The position numbers and the translations under genes were made by a program. Positions 1 to 7,116 of a stretch of DNA of 18,534 bases are shown one piece after another. Positions within the stretch are counted from its first letter, which is position 1. The number at the start of each line of letters is the position of its first letter. The notes below the pieces were generated by a model. It was not told where the DNA came from. It worked only from the letters and a program-made list of their open reading frames with translations, and made no database searches. Origin of the DNA: SIG701 sp045577175 (GTDB taxonomy: Bacteria; Bacillota; Clostridia; Oscillospirales; CAG-272); contig JAZNHT010000065.1 in NCBI GenBank assembly GCA_045577175.1, positions 1-18,534 on the forward strand, in the 5' to 3' direction.

Positions 1-386
1 AGAATACGGTTATACTTCGCCCATCCGGAAAGACGGTACTTTATGACATCACCCTGACCCACGATCTTGAATATCAGTAAATGTTTATCCTGCAGTCTTT
101 CCATAATGGAAATAACCTGCCTTTTGTTTCTCACGCGAAACCATTTCATGATTTCTTCCATTTTGCAAATCCACTCACCCGGATAGAGTGTATAGGTTAC
201 ACTCTTCACCCTGTGGTATGATGTTCTAAAATTTGCGTAGCAACAAAGTACAGTGTAATAGTAAAGATGGTTGTTCCCGCCGATACGTAAGTTCTTGTTA
301 TTTATAAGGCCAAGTACAAATTGTCTGTACATACGGCAACGAGGGTAATCTACGACTTGTTTGAGTTCCAGTTTATATTCTTCCAT
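1..386 (-). CDS. Uncharacterised accessory protein, 3' end cut by window edge
   Basis: This open frame starts at ATG 384-386 behind a strong ribosome binding site (GGAGGAG, 7-8 bases upstream) and stays open for 128 codons to the left edge, so the C-terminus is missing. The protein begins MEEYKLELKQVVDYPRCRMY. It is rich in Tyr, Arg and Lys, has no signal peptide or membrane segment, and includes a stretch (about residues 75-105) that could form a helix-turn-helix: KMEEIMKWFRVRNKRQVISI. From memory it resembles uncharacterised winged-helix-like proteins found in accessory regions of Clostridia, but I cannot name a family. It is clearly more AT-rich than the core genes to its right and has direct repeats and a terminator-like hairpin upstream, which suggests a mobile or replicative element. 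A replication initiator or a regulator are both possible; neither is shown. Confidence 0.7.
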   Translation of the reverse strand, partial: MEEYKLELKQVVDYPRCRMYRQFVLGLINNKNLRIGGNNHLYYYTVLCCYANFRTSYHRVKSVTYTLYPGEWICKMEEIMKWFRVRNKRQVISIMERLQDKHLLIFKIVGQGDVIKYRLSGWAKYNRI

Positions 387-474
387 GTTCTCCTCCGAAA
401 TAAAAAATGCCGCAGATATCCTCAGTGAATATCTGCGGTTTCAAAGAAAGAACCATGCACACTTTTCTGTACAT
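373..474 (-). CDS. Possible 33-codon leader peptide upstream of the accessory gene
   Basis: A short frame begins at ATG 472-474 (MYRKVCMVLSLK...), reads through the whole terminator-like hairpin at 398-438, and stops at 373-375, overlapping the first codons of the accessory gene in another frame. Only a weak purine-rich site (GAAGAG) precedes it. The arrangement of short ORF, hairpin with U-run and gene start is what a translation-coupled attenuator would look like. There is no run of one regulatory codon, and the frame may be accidental. Confidence 0.2.
   Translation of the reverse strand: MYRKVCMVLSLKPQIFTEDICGIFYFGGEHGRI
398..438 (-). terminator. Intrinsic terminator or attenuator before the accessory gene
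   Basis: On the minus strand, a perfect 10-bp stem (CCGCAGATAT, 410-419, pairing with ATATCTGCGG, 429-438) with a 9-base loop is followed by a U-rich tract (complement of 398-407). The ribosome binding site of the gene at 386 begins directly after it. It could end transcripts arriving from lysS, which has no hairpin of its own, or act as an attenuator in the leader of the accessory gene. Confidence 0.65.
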
Positions 475-476
475 GG
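453..476. other. Imperfect hairpin in the accessory leader
   Basis: CCATGCACA (453-461) and TGTACATGG (468-476) form a 9-bp stem with one mismatch around a 6-base loop. It lies between the direct repeats and the attenuator-like hairpin. With those it fills the 278-base non-coding stretch 387-664, in which I see no credible longer gene. Confidence 0.4.
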
Positions 477-498
477 CTCTTCTATTTATTCAACTTTT

Positions 499-599
499 TG
501 GTGTAGTAACCGGAAAGCTGAATCTTGTAACATCATGCATCTCCGTGATCTGTGCACATCTATGTGCATTTTGGTGTAGTTGTGGTGTAGTGGTGTAGT
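499..599. repeat. Four direct copies of TGGTGTAGT (iteron-like)
   Basis: The 9-mer TGGTGTAGT occurs at 499-507, 572-580, 583-591 and 591-599, all in the same orientation. The last three are nearly contiguous. The first and last are followed by AAC and the first two are preceded by runs of T, so the matches extend slightly further. The repeats lie upstream of the accessory gene (minus-strand reading ACTACACCA). A palindromic TGTGCACA (551-558) sits between them. Clustered direct repeats beside a DNA-binding-like gene fit iterons, operator sites or recombinase arm sites. Confidence 0.6.
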
Positions 600-664
600 A
601 ACGCACCCACACAACTCGTTATATCTCTTTATTTCTCGCTTTTTCTCACGTTTTCACGTACTTT

Positions 665-2167
665 TTAGTCCAAGCTCTTCATTGTTGGGAACAAAAGCAC
701 GTCGCGGATCGCTGCGGAATCCGTGAGCAGCATGCACAAGCGGTCGATACCGTAGCCGATACCGCCGGTCGGGGGCATACCGATCTCCAGCGCGTTGAGG
801 AAGTCCTCATCGGTGTGATTTGCCTCCTCGTCGCCTGCGGCAAACTGTGCCTCCTGCGCCTTGAATCGCTCTCTCTGATCGATCGGATCGTTCAGCTCGG
901 AGTATGCGTTGCACATCTCCCAGCCGTTCATGAACATCTCGAAGCGCTCGACGTATTCCGGATCCTCCGGCTTCTTCTTCGTAAGCGGAGAAATCTCCAC
1001 GGGGTGATCCATCACGAACGTCGGCTGAATCAGATGCTCCTCAACGAACGTCTCAAAGAACAAGTTCAGAATATCGCCCTTCGTGTGGCGATCCTCGTAC
1101 TCAACGTGATGCGCATCGGCGGCGGCACGCGCCTCCTCAAGGGTACGGATTTCCTTGAAATCCACACCGGAGTACTGCTTGACCGCATCGACCATGGTAA
1201 CGCGCGCAAACGGCTTGCCGAGATCCATCTCCACGCCGTTGTACACGATCGTGGTGGTGCCGAGCACCTCTTTTGCGACATAGCGGAACATATTCTCGGT
1301 GAGATCCATCATGCCGTGATAATCGGTGTACGCCTGGTACAGCTCCATCAGCGTAAATTCGGGATTGTGACGGGTATCCAGTCCCTCGTTGCGGAATACG
1401 CGACCGATTTCAAACACGCGCTCCAGACCGCCGACGATCAGTCGCTTCAGCGGCAGCTCCAGCGAAATGCGGAGCTTGAAATCCTCATCCAGCGCGTTGA
1501 AATGCGTCTCAAACGGACGGGCAGCGGCACCGCCGGCGTTCGAAACGAGCATCGGCGTTTCGACCTCCATAAATCCCTGCGAATCGAGATAGCGACGGAT
1601 TGCGGCGATGATCTTCGAACGCTTGATGAACGTATCCTTGCTCTCGGGATTCATAATCAGATCGACATAACGCTGACGGTAGCGCATATCCACGTTCGTC
1701 AGACCGTGGAACTTCTCGGGCAGCGGCTTGAGGCTCTTGGAAAGGAGCGTCATGGATACCGCATGAAGCGAGGTCTCCCCCGTTTTCGTTTTGAATACGG
1801 TACCTGCTACACCGACGATGTCGCCGATGTCGTACTTTTTGAACTCGGCATACGCCTCCTCACCGAGGCTGTCGCGTGCAACGTAAATCTGAATCGTACC
1901 GGAGAGATCCTGCACGTGGGCAAAGGATGCCTTACCCATGATTCGCTTGGACATCAGACGACCGGCAACGGTCACGTCCTTGCCCTCCAGCGTCTCGTAA
2001 TTTTCTTTGATCTCCTCGGCATGATTGCTCACGTCGAATTTCGTGATCTGGAACGGATCCTTGCCTGCGTCCTGAAGTGCCTTCAGCTTATCGCGGCGGA
2101 TCTGCAAAATTTCACTGAGCTGTACTTCCTCAGTCGCTTGTACATCCTTGCGTTCGTTCTCTGCCAT
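665..2167 (-). CDS. lysS: Lysyl-tRNA synthetase, class II
   Basis: The enzyme charges tRNA-Lys with lysine in the cytosol, using ATP. The 500-residue length is normal for bacterial class II LysRS. Residues about 65-145 form the OB-fold anticodon-binding domain. The catalytic core follows, with motif 2 (VFRNEG and DTRHNPEFT, about 257-272) and motif 3 (GIGYGIDRL, about 469-477). I chose the ATG at 2165-2167 (MAENERK). An upstream in-frame GTG at 2197 would add ten residues that overlap the ribosome binding site GAGGAG. The gene is last in the ftsE-to-lysS cluster, 51 bases after greA, a pairing common in Firmicutes. No T-box leader is seen. No hairpin terminator follows directly; the next one is at 398-438. 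Confidence 0.97.
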   Translation of the reverse strand: MAENERKDVQATEEVQLSEILQIRRDKLKALQDAGKDPFQITKFDVSNHAEEIKENYETLEGKDVTVAGRLMSKRIMGKASFAHVQDLSGTIQIYVARDSLGEEAYAEFKKYDIGDIVGVAGTVFKTKTGETSLHAVSMTLLSKSLKPLPEKFHGLTNVDMRYRQRYVDLIMNPESKDTFIKRSKIIAAIRRYLDSQGFMEVETPMLVSNAGGAAARPFETHFNALDEDFKLRISLELPLKRLIVGGLERVFEIGRVFRNEGLDTRHNPEFTLMELYQAYTDYHGMMDLTENMFRYVAKEVLGTTTIVYNGVEMDLGKPFARVTMVDAVKQYSGVDFKEIRTLEEARAAADAHHVEYEDRHTKGDILNLFFETFVEEHLIQPTFVMDHPVEISPLTKKKPEDPEYVERFEMFMNGWEMCNAYSELNDPIDQRERFKAQEAQFAAGDEEANHTDEDFLNALEIGMPPTGGIGYGIDRLCMLLTDSAAIRDVLLFPTMKSLD

Positions 2168-2178
2168 ATTTCTTTCCC

Positions 2179-2195
2179 GCTCCTCAATTCGGAGC
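2179..2195 (-). promoter_or_regulatory. Small hairpin covering the lysS ribosome binding site
   Basis: On the minus strand GCTCC (2195-2191) and GGAGC (2183-2179) can pair around a 7-base loop, and the GGAG of the lysS ribosome binding site lies in the second arm. The 5-bp stem could partly mask initiation. It may equally be chance, since any GGAG pairs with a nearby CTCC. Confidence 0.3.
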
Positions 2196-2218
2196 ACGTC
2201 CTTTCTGTCAAATGTCTG

Positions 2219-2707
2219 TCAGTTCTTTGCGCGGGTGACGGCGAGGATTTTGATCTTATACTCGCCGAACGGTGCGGTGACGGTAACCTCCTCACCCACC
2301 TTGGCACCGATCATGGCGGAGCCGATCGGGCTCTGGTCGGAGATTCTTCCCTGGAGAGGATCTGCTTCGTTGGAGCCGACGATGCTGTACTCGACCTCCT
2401 CATCCATATCGGAATCGTACACCTTAACGACGGAGCCGAGGTTCACCACGTCTGCCTTAATCTCGCTCTCGTCGATGATTTCCGCGTTGTTGATGAGCTG
2501 CTCCAGCTCTGCGATACGGGTAACGACCTTCGCCTGCTCATTTTTCGCCTCGTCATACTCGCTGTTCTCGGAGAGGTCACCGAATGCTCTTGCGTCCGCG
2601 ATCGCAACCTTGATTTCGGGAATGCGCACGTCCTTCAGGTACGCAAGCTCCTCGACGAGGTTCTTGTAACCCTCTTCGGTATAGAGGGTTTTCTTCTGGT
2701 TTTCCAT
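2219..2707 (-). CDS. greA: Transcription elongation factor GreA
   Basis: GreA enters the secondary channel of RNA polymerase and stimulates cleavage of backtracked transcripts. The 162-residue protein has the N-terminal coiled coil (about 1-78) with the acidic tip motif GDLSENSEY (43-51, including D44 and E47). The C-terminal FKBP-like domain carries GSNEADPLQGRISDQSPIG (111-129). The chosen ATG at 2705-2707 (MENQKK) follows an AGAAAGGG ribosome binding site. A frame open to 2752 would add 15 residues overlapping that site. It lies between the S41 protease gene (47 bases upstream) and lysS (51 bases downstream), evidently in one transcript. Confidence 0.96.
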   Translation of the reverse strand: MENQKKTLYTEEGYKNLVEELAYLKDVRIPEIKVAIADARAFGDLSENSEYDEAKNEQAKVVTRIAELEQLINNAEIIDESEIKADVVNLGSVVKVYDSDMDEEVEYSIVGSNEADPLQGRISDQSPIGSAMIGAKVGEEVTVTAPFGEYKIKILAVTRAKN

Positions 2708-2754
2708 TGGTAGTCCCTTTCTGTCATCAGACGGTGTGTCTGTATTTTTCAAAA

Positions 2755-4029
2755 TCAGTTGTACAGTGCCTCGACCGCCGCGCGGAGCTGATTGTCCTCC
2801 TCGTCGGTGATTTTGTAGATGTTTTTGTCCTTCAGTGCCTCATCCAGCTCAACCACAACGTCGGGCGTCACGCCGACACCGTCGTAGTTATCGGAGAACG
2901 GCGGGCAATAGTAGCGATACGTCACGGAGATCGCACTGCCGTCGGAAAGCTGCTGTACGGTCTGCATACTGCCTTTGCCGTATGTCTGCGTACCTACGAT
3001 CGTTCCCATGCCGTAATCCTGGAGCGCGGAAGCGAACAGCTCCGCCGCACTTGCCGTGGAGCCGTTGACAAGCACCGCAATCGGCGCGCCCACTGCATTC
3101 GCGTCGGATGTATAGACCGTTTCCTCGTTGCCGTTTTTGTCAACGGTACGGATGACCGGTCCCTCCGGAAGCAGCGGATCAAGCACGGCACAGATCGATG
3201 TCAGCTCACCGCCCGGGTTATACCGCACGTCCACAACAAATTTATTGCAGCCTGCGGCAGCAAGTTCGTTGAACGCATCGGCAAACTGCTGCGGCGTACC
3301 GAGATCAAAACTTGTAATCTTAATAACGCCAACGGTCGGATCAAGGGCGTAGACGTGACTCGTCACGGTAATTTCCTTCACATATCCGCGGACGATGGAG
3401 AAATCAACGTACTCCGTGAGATTCGCGCCGCGGGCGACGGTAAACTCCGCCGTGGTGCCCGCCTTTCCCTGGAGCTTTGCCAAGGCACCGTAATAGCCGA
3501 GCTCCGCGACCGATTCGGCATCTTCACCGAGACCGACATACACAACAATATCGCCCGGCTGCACGCCTGCCTCCAATGCGGGAGAGTCCGGCTGCACACT
3601 GAGAATCTCGATTGCGTTGTAATCCGCGTTGTAGATCACGCTTACGCCGATTCCCTGCGCATCACCGGAGAGATCCTCCATGTACTGCTCAAAATCATCG
3701 GCGGGATAGTATGCCGCATATTTATCGCCGGAGCCGTAGACGTAACCGGCAAGGATTCCGTCCATCAGCTCCTCGTTGTCCACGTCCTTCACGTAGAGAG
3801 AACGGAACAGCGCATCGACCTCAATCAGTTTTTCGTAATTGTCCATACCCTCGCATGCAGCGGCGAGCTCCGTTTTGTAGTTTTCCACATCGGCATACGC
3901 CGCGGCAAGATCTTCGCGGTATCTGCTGCCGAGATACGCATTCGTCAGCTGAAACGTGAGAAGTGCCGTCATAACGACTGCCAACATAACGACAGCGATC
4001 CGATTGATCGTCAAATTTTTCTTTTCCAT
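2755..4029 (-). CDS. S41 family (C-terminal processing) serine protease with PDZ domain
   Basis: This 424-residue protein belongs to the CtpA/CtpB/Prc family, which uses a Ser-Lys dyad to degrade or trim proteins in the envelope. An N-terminal hydrophobic segment (about 10-32) should act as a signal anchor, putting the enzyme outside the membrane. A coiled segment follows (35-75), then a PDZ domain (about 120-215, with GIGVSV and SPALEAGVQPGDIV), then the catalytic core. The dyad is visible: Ser327 in STASAAE and Lys352 in YGKGSMQ, 25 residues apart, the same spacing as in B. subtilis CtpB as I recall it. It sits directly after the M23 peptidase gene, so that protein or a peptidoglycan hydrolase partner is a plausible substrate (inference). 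Its ribosome binding site is weak (AATGAG). Confidence 0.94.
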   Translation of the reverse strand: MEKKNLTINRIAVVMLAVVMTALLTFQLTNAYLGSRYREDLAAAYADVENYKTELAAACEGMDNYEKLIEVDALFRSLYVKDVDNEELMDGILAGYVYGSGDKYAAYYPADDFEQYMEDLSGDAQGIGVSVIYNADYNAIEILSVQPDSPALEAGVQPGDIVVYVGLGEDAESVAELGYYGALAKLQGKAGTTAEFTVARGANLTEYVDFSIVRGYVKEITVTSHVYALDPTVGVIKITSFDLGTPQQFADAFNELAAAGCNKFVVDVRYNPGGELTSICAVLDPLLPEGPVIRTVDKNGNEETVYTSDANAVGAPIAVLVNGSTASAAELFASALQDYGMGTIVGTQTYGKGSMQTVQQLSDGSAISVTYRYYCPPFSDNYDGVGVTPDVVVELDEALKDKNIYKITDEEDNQLRAAVEALYN

Positions 4030-4101
4030 AATGTACTCATTTCTGCCGGACAGGCTCGTCCGACACAGTATAACATATGCAGAAGCGGCGTTATTTATGA
4101 A

Positions 4102-5352
4102 TCACCACTTGTTGTAGCGCGATTTACCGACGGAGATCGGCGGCGTCGGAATAAATTCAAACGGATCGGTGTATTTTCCGTTTTTACGGAACTCAAAATG
4201 CAGATGGTATCCCGTGGAGGAGCCGGTCGTACCGACCTTTGCGATCACCTGTCCGCGCTCGACCTTATCGCCGACCGCCACGAGCAGCTTGGATGCGTGC
4301 GCATAAACGGTAGAGATTCCGCCGCCGTGATCGATAACGACGTAGTTGCCGTAGCTGTTATGGAAGGTTGAAATAACAACCGTGCCCGCCTTCGACGCTA
4401 AAATATCGGTGCCGAGCCAGCAGGCAATATCCCAGCCGCGGTGGAAGTCCCACTGCCCCCAAAGTATACGCCAGCCGTACACGGAGGAGCAGTACTGATC
4501 CGCACTCAGCGGGATGGGCCACATCCACTCGCCTGCCTGCAGCTGGAGCTGATTCTTTCTCTGCAGCTCGACGAGATACGCCTCAAGCTCCTTATCGAGC
4601 TTTTCTTCCTCTGCCTGTGTCGCACGAAGATTGGCGAGCGCGGCAGATTCGTTCTGTTGAAGCTCAGCCAAACGTGCAATCGCAGCATCCGCCTCCGCCT
4701 GATAAGCGGCACGGTCGATTTGCAGCTGTGCAATCGTATCCGATTGTATCTGCAATTTTATATTCAGCTGTTCCTCACGCTCTTCCAGTTCAACACGCAT
4801 AGCGTCCAGCGTCCCGATAACCGTTTTTTTGTAATCGAGGATGCTGCTGACCTCATCGATACGGGAGAGGAAATCGCTAAGACTTTCCGCACCGAGGATC
4901 AGTCCGAGATAAGAAGTCTCGCCTTCCTCATAAGAAAGCGCAACGTAATCGAGAAAATACTGATATGCTTTATCGTACTCCCGACGAACCGCTTCGATTT
5001 CCGCCTTGGTCGCATCGATCTGCGACTGCAATTCATTAAACAGAATCTCGGCCGCTTCCATTTTGCGCTCGGTCGTATTCAGATAGCTGTCGATCAGTGC
5101 TTTTTCCTGCTGCCAGGAAGCCTGCTCCCCTCTGACGCGGCTGAGCTCTCCCTGAATCTCCTTCTGTCTCTCCTCAAGCGCTCTCAGCTGCTCCTCGTAT
5201 TTCTGCACCGTCGCGTCTGTCACATCCGACGAGGCAGCCTGTACCGTATCGCCTCCGTAAAACAAAACAGAGCCGACGCCGAGTATCACGGCAAGAACAA
5301 ACGAAGCGATCCGCTTGAAAGCGATCTTTCCGCTTTGCTTTGTATGCGTCAT
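4102..5352 (-). CDS. Secreted coiled-coil M23 peptidase (EnvC/CwlO-like partner of FtsEX)
   Basis: This 416-residue protein has a signal peptide (about 1-40, hydrophobic 14-31, cleavage likely near VQAA-SS). A long coiled coil follows (about 45-135 and 180-270), broken by a middle segment with YEEGETSYLG, a layout typical of EnvC, PcsB and other FtsEX partners. The C-terminal LytM/M23 domain spans about 275-400. The expected zinc ligands and catalytic residues are present: H304 and D308 in HRGWD, H352 in YAHAS, and H385 in HLHFE. It may therefore cut peptidoglycan peptides itself, unlike E. coli EnvC, which only activates amidases. Start ATG 5350-5352 has a strong GAGGAGG site. It lies 13 bases after ftsX, strongly implying gating by FtsEX across the membrane. 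Confidence 0.94.
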   Translation of the reverse strand: MTHTKQSGKIAFKRIASFVLAVILGVGSVLFYGGDTVQAASSDVTDATVQKYEEQLRALEERQKEIQGELSRVRGEQASWQQEKALIDSYLNTTERKMEAAEILFNELQSQIDATKAEIEAVRREYDKAYQYFLDYVALSYEEGETSYLGLILGAESLSDFLSRIDEVSSILDYKKTVIGTLDAMRVELEEREEQLNIKLQIQSDTIAQLQIDRAAYQAEADAAIARLAELQQNESAALANLRATQAEEEKLDKELEAYLVELQRKNQLQLQAGEWMWPIPLSADQYCSSVYGWRILWGQWDFHRGWDIACWLGTDILASKAGTVVISTFHNSYGNYVVIDHGGGISTVYAHASKLLVAVGDKVERGQVIAKVGTTGSSTGYHLHFEFRKNGKYTDPFEFIPTPPISVGKSRYNKW

Positions 5353-5365
5353 AACAACTTCCTCC

Positions 5366-6259
5366 TCACGCCTTCAGATATTTTCCGAGCGAGATGGCGG
5401 AGCCGATCACACCGGCTACCACACCGATCACGAGGAATGCCCACAAAAGCGGCATCTGCACCGTTTCAGCGGGAATTACACTGATCATTTCGAGATCGCT
5501 CAACACGATACGCTGTATGTAGCGATAGAAGTACAGCTCGGCAAAATAAGCCGCTGCACTGGAGACAAGACCGATGATGACACCCTCAATCAAAAACGGG
5601 AGCGTGATAAACCATCCCGTCGCACCGACGTAGCGCATGATACTGATTTCGCTTCGGCGGGAGAACACGGACAGCTTCACCGTATTGATAATTACGAACA
5701 AGCTGACAACAAACAGGATAATCAGAAACCAGGTAAAAATGAGCAGTATACCGTTTTTCAGATTGCTGATCGTGGCGGCAAGCTCAAGGCTGTTGTTCAC
5801 CTTTCTGACGCCGTCGATCTGTCCGAGAAGATACGCAAGCGTTACAACGCGGTCGTTATCCTCGTACACAATCGTGAATTTATCGGTAAGCGGATTGTTC
5901 GTCTCGTCAATATCCTCGTACAGATGCGCGTACTCCTCCGACTGCGCCTTCATAATTTCAAGCGCCTCGCCCTTTGTTGTCCGCGTTACGGAGGCGACGT
6001 TATCGAGCGCACGAATCTCCGCTTCAATCTCTTGGATTTTCGCCTCATCGGCATCCCGATCGACAAAAACGACGATCTCATTGAGCAGACCGACCTGTTC
6101 CAGATTGACGTTGATATTCTGCACAAGCAGGGTAAACGCGCCGAGCACGAGCAAACAGCTCATCAGAACGGCAACGGACGCAAACGACATGACACCGTTG
6201 CGGAAGATGCCCTGAAATCCCTGCCCGATAAAGTAAAAGAGGCTGTATCTTTTTCTCAT
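5366..6259 (-). CDS. ftsX: Cell division ABC transporter permease FtsX
   Basis: FtsX is the membrane half of the FtsEX complex, which transmits ATP hydrolysis by FtsE to an extracellular peptidoglycan hydrolase or activator. The 297-residue protein has the family layout: cytoplasmic N-terminus, TM1 (about 22-46), a large extracellular domain (about 47-170), TM2 (about 170-192), TM3 (about 218-240) and TM4 (about 271-293). A cytoplasmic loop with RRSEISIMRYVGAT (201-214) should contact FtsE. Its ATG overlaps the ftsE stop by four bases (ATGA), indicating translational coupling. The next gene encodes the probable extracellular partner. Confidence 0.96.
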   Translation of the reverse strand: MRKRYSLFYFIGQGFQGIFRNGVMSFASVAVLMSCLLVLGAFTLLVQNINVNLEQVGLLNEIVVFVDRDADEAKIQEIEAEIRALDNVASVTRTTKGEALEIMKAQSEEYAHLYEDIDETNNPLTDKFTIVYEDNDRVVTLAYLLGQIDGVRKVNNSLELAATISNLKNGILLIFTWFLIILFVVSLFVIINTVKLSVFSRRSEISIMRYVGATGWFITLPFLIEGVIIGLVSSAAAYFAELYFYRYIQRIVLSDLEMISVIPAETVQMPLLWAFLVIGVVAGVIGSAISLGKYLKA

Positions 6260-6933
6260 TCGAACATACCTCCCACGTGATCGTCAACGATCTTACCGCC
6301 CTCAAGCGAAATCACGCGCCGCTTGTAATAATCGACAAGGCTCTGCTCGTGCGTAACGACGATAACCGTTTTGCCGAGCTTGTTGATCTTCACAAGCAGA
6401 TTCATAATTTCAAGACTCATCTGCGGATCGATGTTACCGGTCGGCTCGTCCGCGATAATGATCTTCGGATTATTCGCAAGCGCACGGGCGAGTGCCACGC
6501 GCTGCTGCTCGCCGCCCGAAAGCTGACGGGGGAAGCAGTTATGCTTGTCCGCAAGATTGACCGTATCGAGAATCGCAGGCACGCGTCGCTTAATCATTTT
6601 CGGCGGCGTACCGACAACGCGCATGGCAAACGCGACGTTTTCGTAGACGGTTTTATTGGGGAACAGGCGGAAGTCCTGAAAAACGACGCCCAGCTCCCGT
6701 CTGTAGTACGGCACGCGGAAATCCGACATTCTCGTCAGATTGTAATTTCCGACCATAATCGTACCGGAGGTTGCCTTCTCCTCTCTTAAGAGGAGCTTCA
6801 TCATGGTGGTTTTACCCGCACCGGAATGTCCGACAATAAAAACGAACTCCCCGTCCTCCACCTGCAAATTGACTGCATTCAGAGCAACTGTTCCGTTGGG
6901 GTATGCTTTTTTTACGTTCTTAAATGTAATCAT
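6256..6933 (-). CDS. ftsE: Cell division ATP-binding protein FtsE
   Basis: This is the ATPase subunit of FtsEX. The 225-residue protein shows all ABC motifs: Walker A GHSGAGKT (35-42), Q-loop Q86 in VFQD, signature LSGGEQ (138-143), Walker B IIIADE (158-163) and switch His195. The VYYRR-like loop (PYYRRELGVVFQDFRL, about 75-90) is typical of FtsE. The start ATG follows an AAGGG site. It is the first gene of the cluster running to lysS. I found no convincing promoter in the 183 bases upstream, so transcription may start within the structured region at 6972-7069 or read through from the regulator gene. Confidence 0.97.
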   Translation of the reverse strand: MITFKNVKKAYPNGTVALNAVNLQVEDGEFVFIVGHSGAGKTTMMKLLLREEKATSGTIMVGNYNLTRMSDFRVPYYRRELGVVFQDFRLFPNKTVYENVAFAMRVVGTPPKMIKRRVPAILDTVNLADKHNCFPRQLSGGEQQRVALARALANNPKIIIADEPTGNIDPQMSLEIMNLLVKINKLGKTVIVVTHEQSLVDYYKRRVISLEGGKIVDDHVGGMFE

Positions 6934-6971
6934 AGTACCCTTCGTGATCGTTTGTTATGTACGAAATAGCG

Positions 6972-7069
6972 GCGGGGAATCCCCGCAAAGAAAGCCCGAT
7001 AAAACATGGCAAGGGAATGCGCCGGGCAGACCGTCTCAGACGGCATCTCTTATCCCGGCGCAGTTCCCT
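6972..7069. other. Two strong inverted repeats between ftsE and the regulator gene
   Basis: A perfect palindrome with 7-base arms (GCGGGGA/TCCCCGC, 6972-6986) lies beside a large compound stem-loop. AGGGAA and TGCGCCGGG (7012-7026) pair with CCCGGCGCA and TTCCCT (7054-7069), giving 15 bp with one bulged G. A second perfect hairpin, CCGTCT/AGACGG (7031-7043), is enclosed in the loop. On the minus strand no U-run follows either stem, so neither is a standard intrinsic terminator. It could end the regulator transcript by another route, be a structured 5' leader of ftsE, or be a dispersed palindromic repeat. Confidence 0.6.
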
Positions 7070-7116
7070 CTGTACCATAAATGTCAAAATCTACTGTCCT
7101 AAAACCGCACCGGCTC

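Noticed and set aside
361..598. Two short plus-strand frames (72 and 63 codons) in the repeat region
   Set aside because: No ribosome binding site, overlap each other and the repeats and hairpins, and do not resemble any protein.
815..2713. 632-codon open frame on the plus strand opposite lysS and greA
   Set aside because: It is a mirror of two confidently identified genes, spans both of them, has no ribosome binding site and shows no recognisable domain; such frames arise from codon bias.
2728..2742. CAGAC/GTCTG hairpin followed by T-run on the plus strand before greA
   Set aside because: Only 5 bp, and there is no plus-strand transcript for it to terminate.
4030..4101. Possible promoter (TATACT) before the S41 protease gene
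   Set aside because: A -10-like hexamer is present but no acceptable -35 lies 16-18 bases upstream, and the gene is close behind the M23 gene.
2707..4371. 554-codon plus-strand frame opposite the S41 protease gene
   Set aside because: Antisense to a gene with an intact catalytic dyad; no ribosome binding site or domain.
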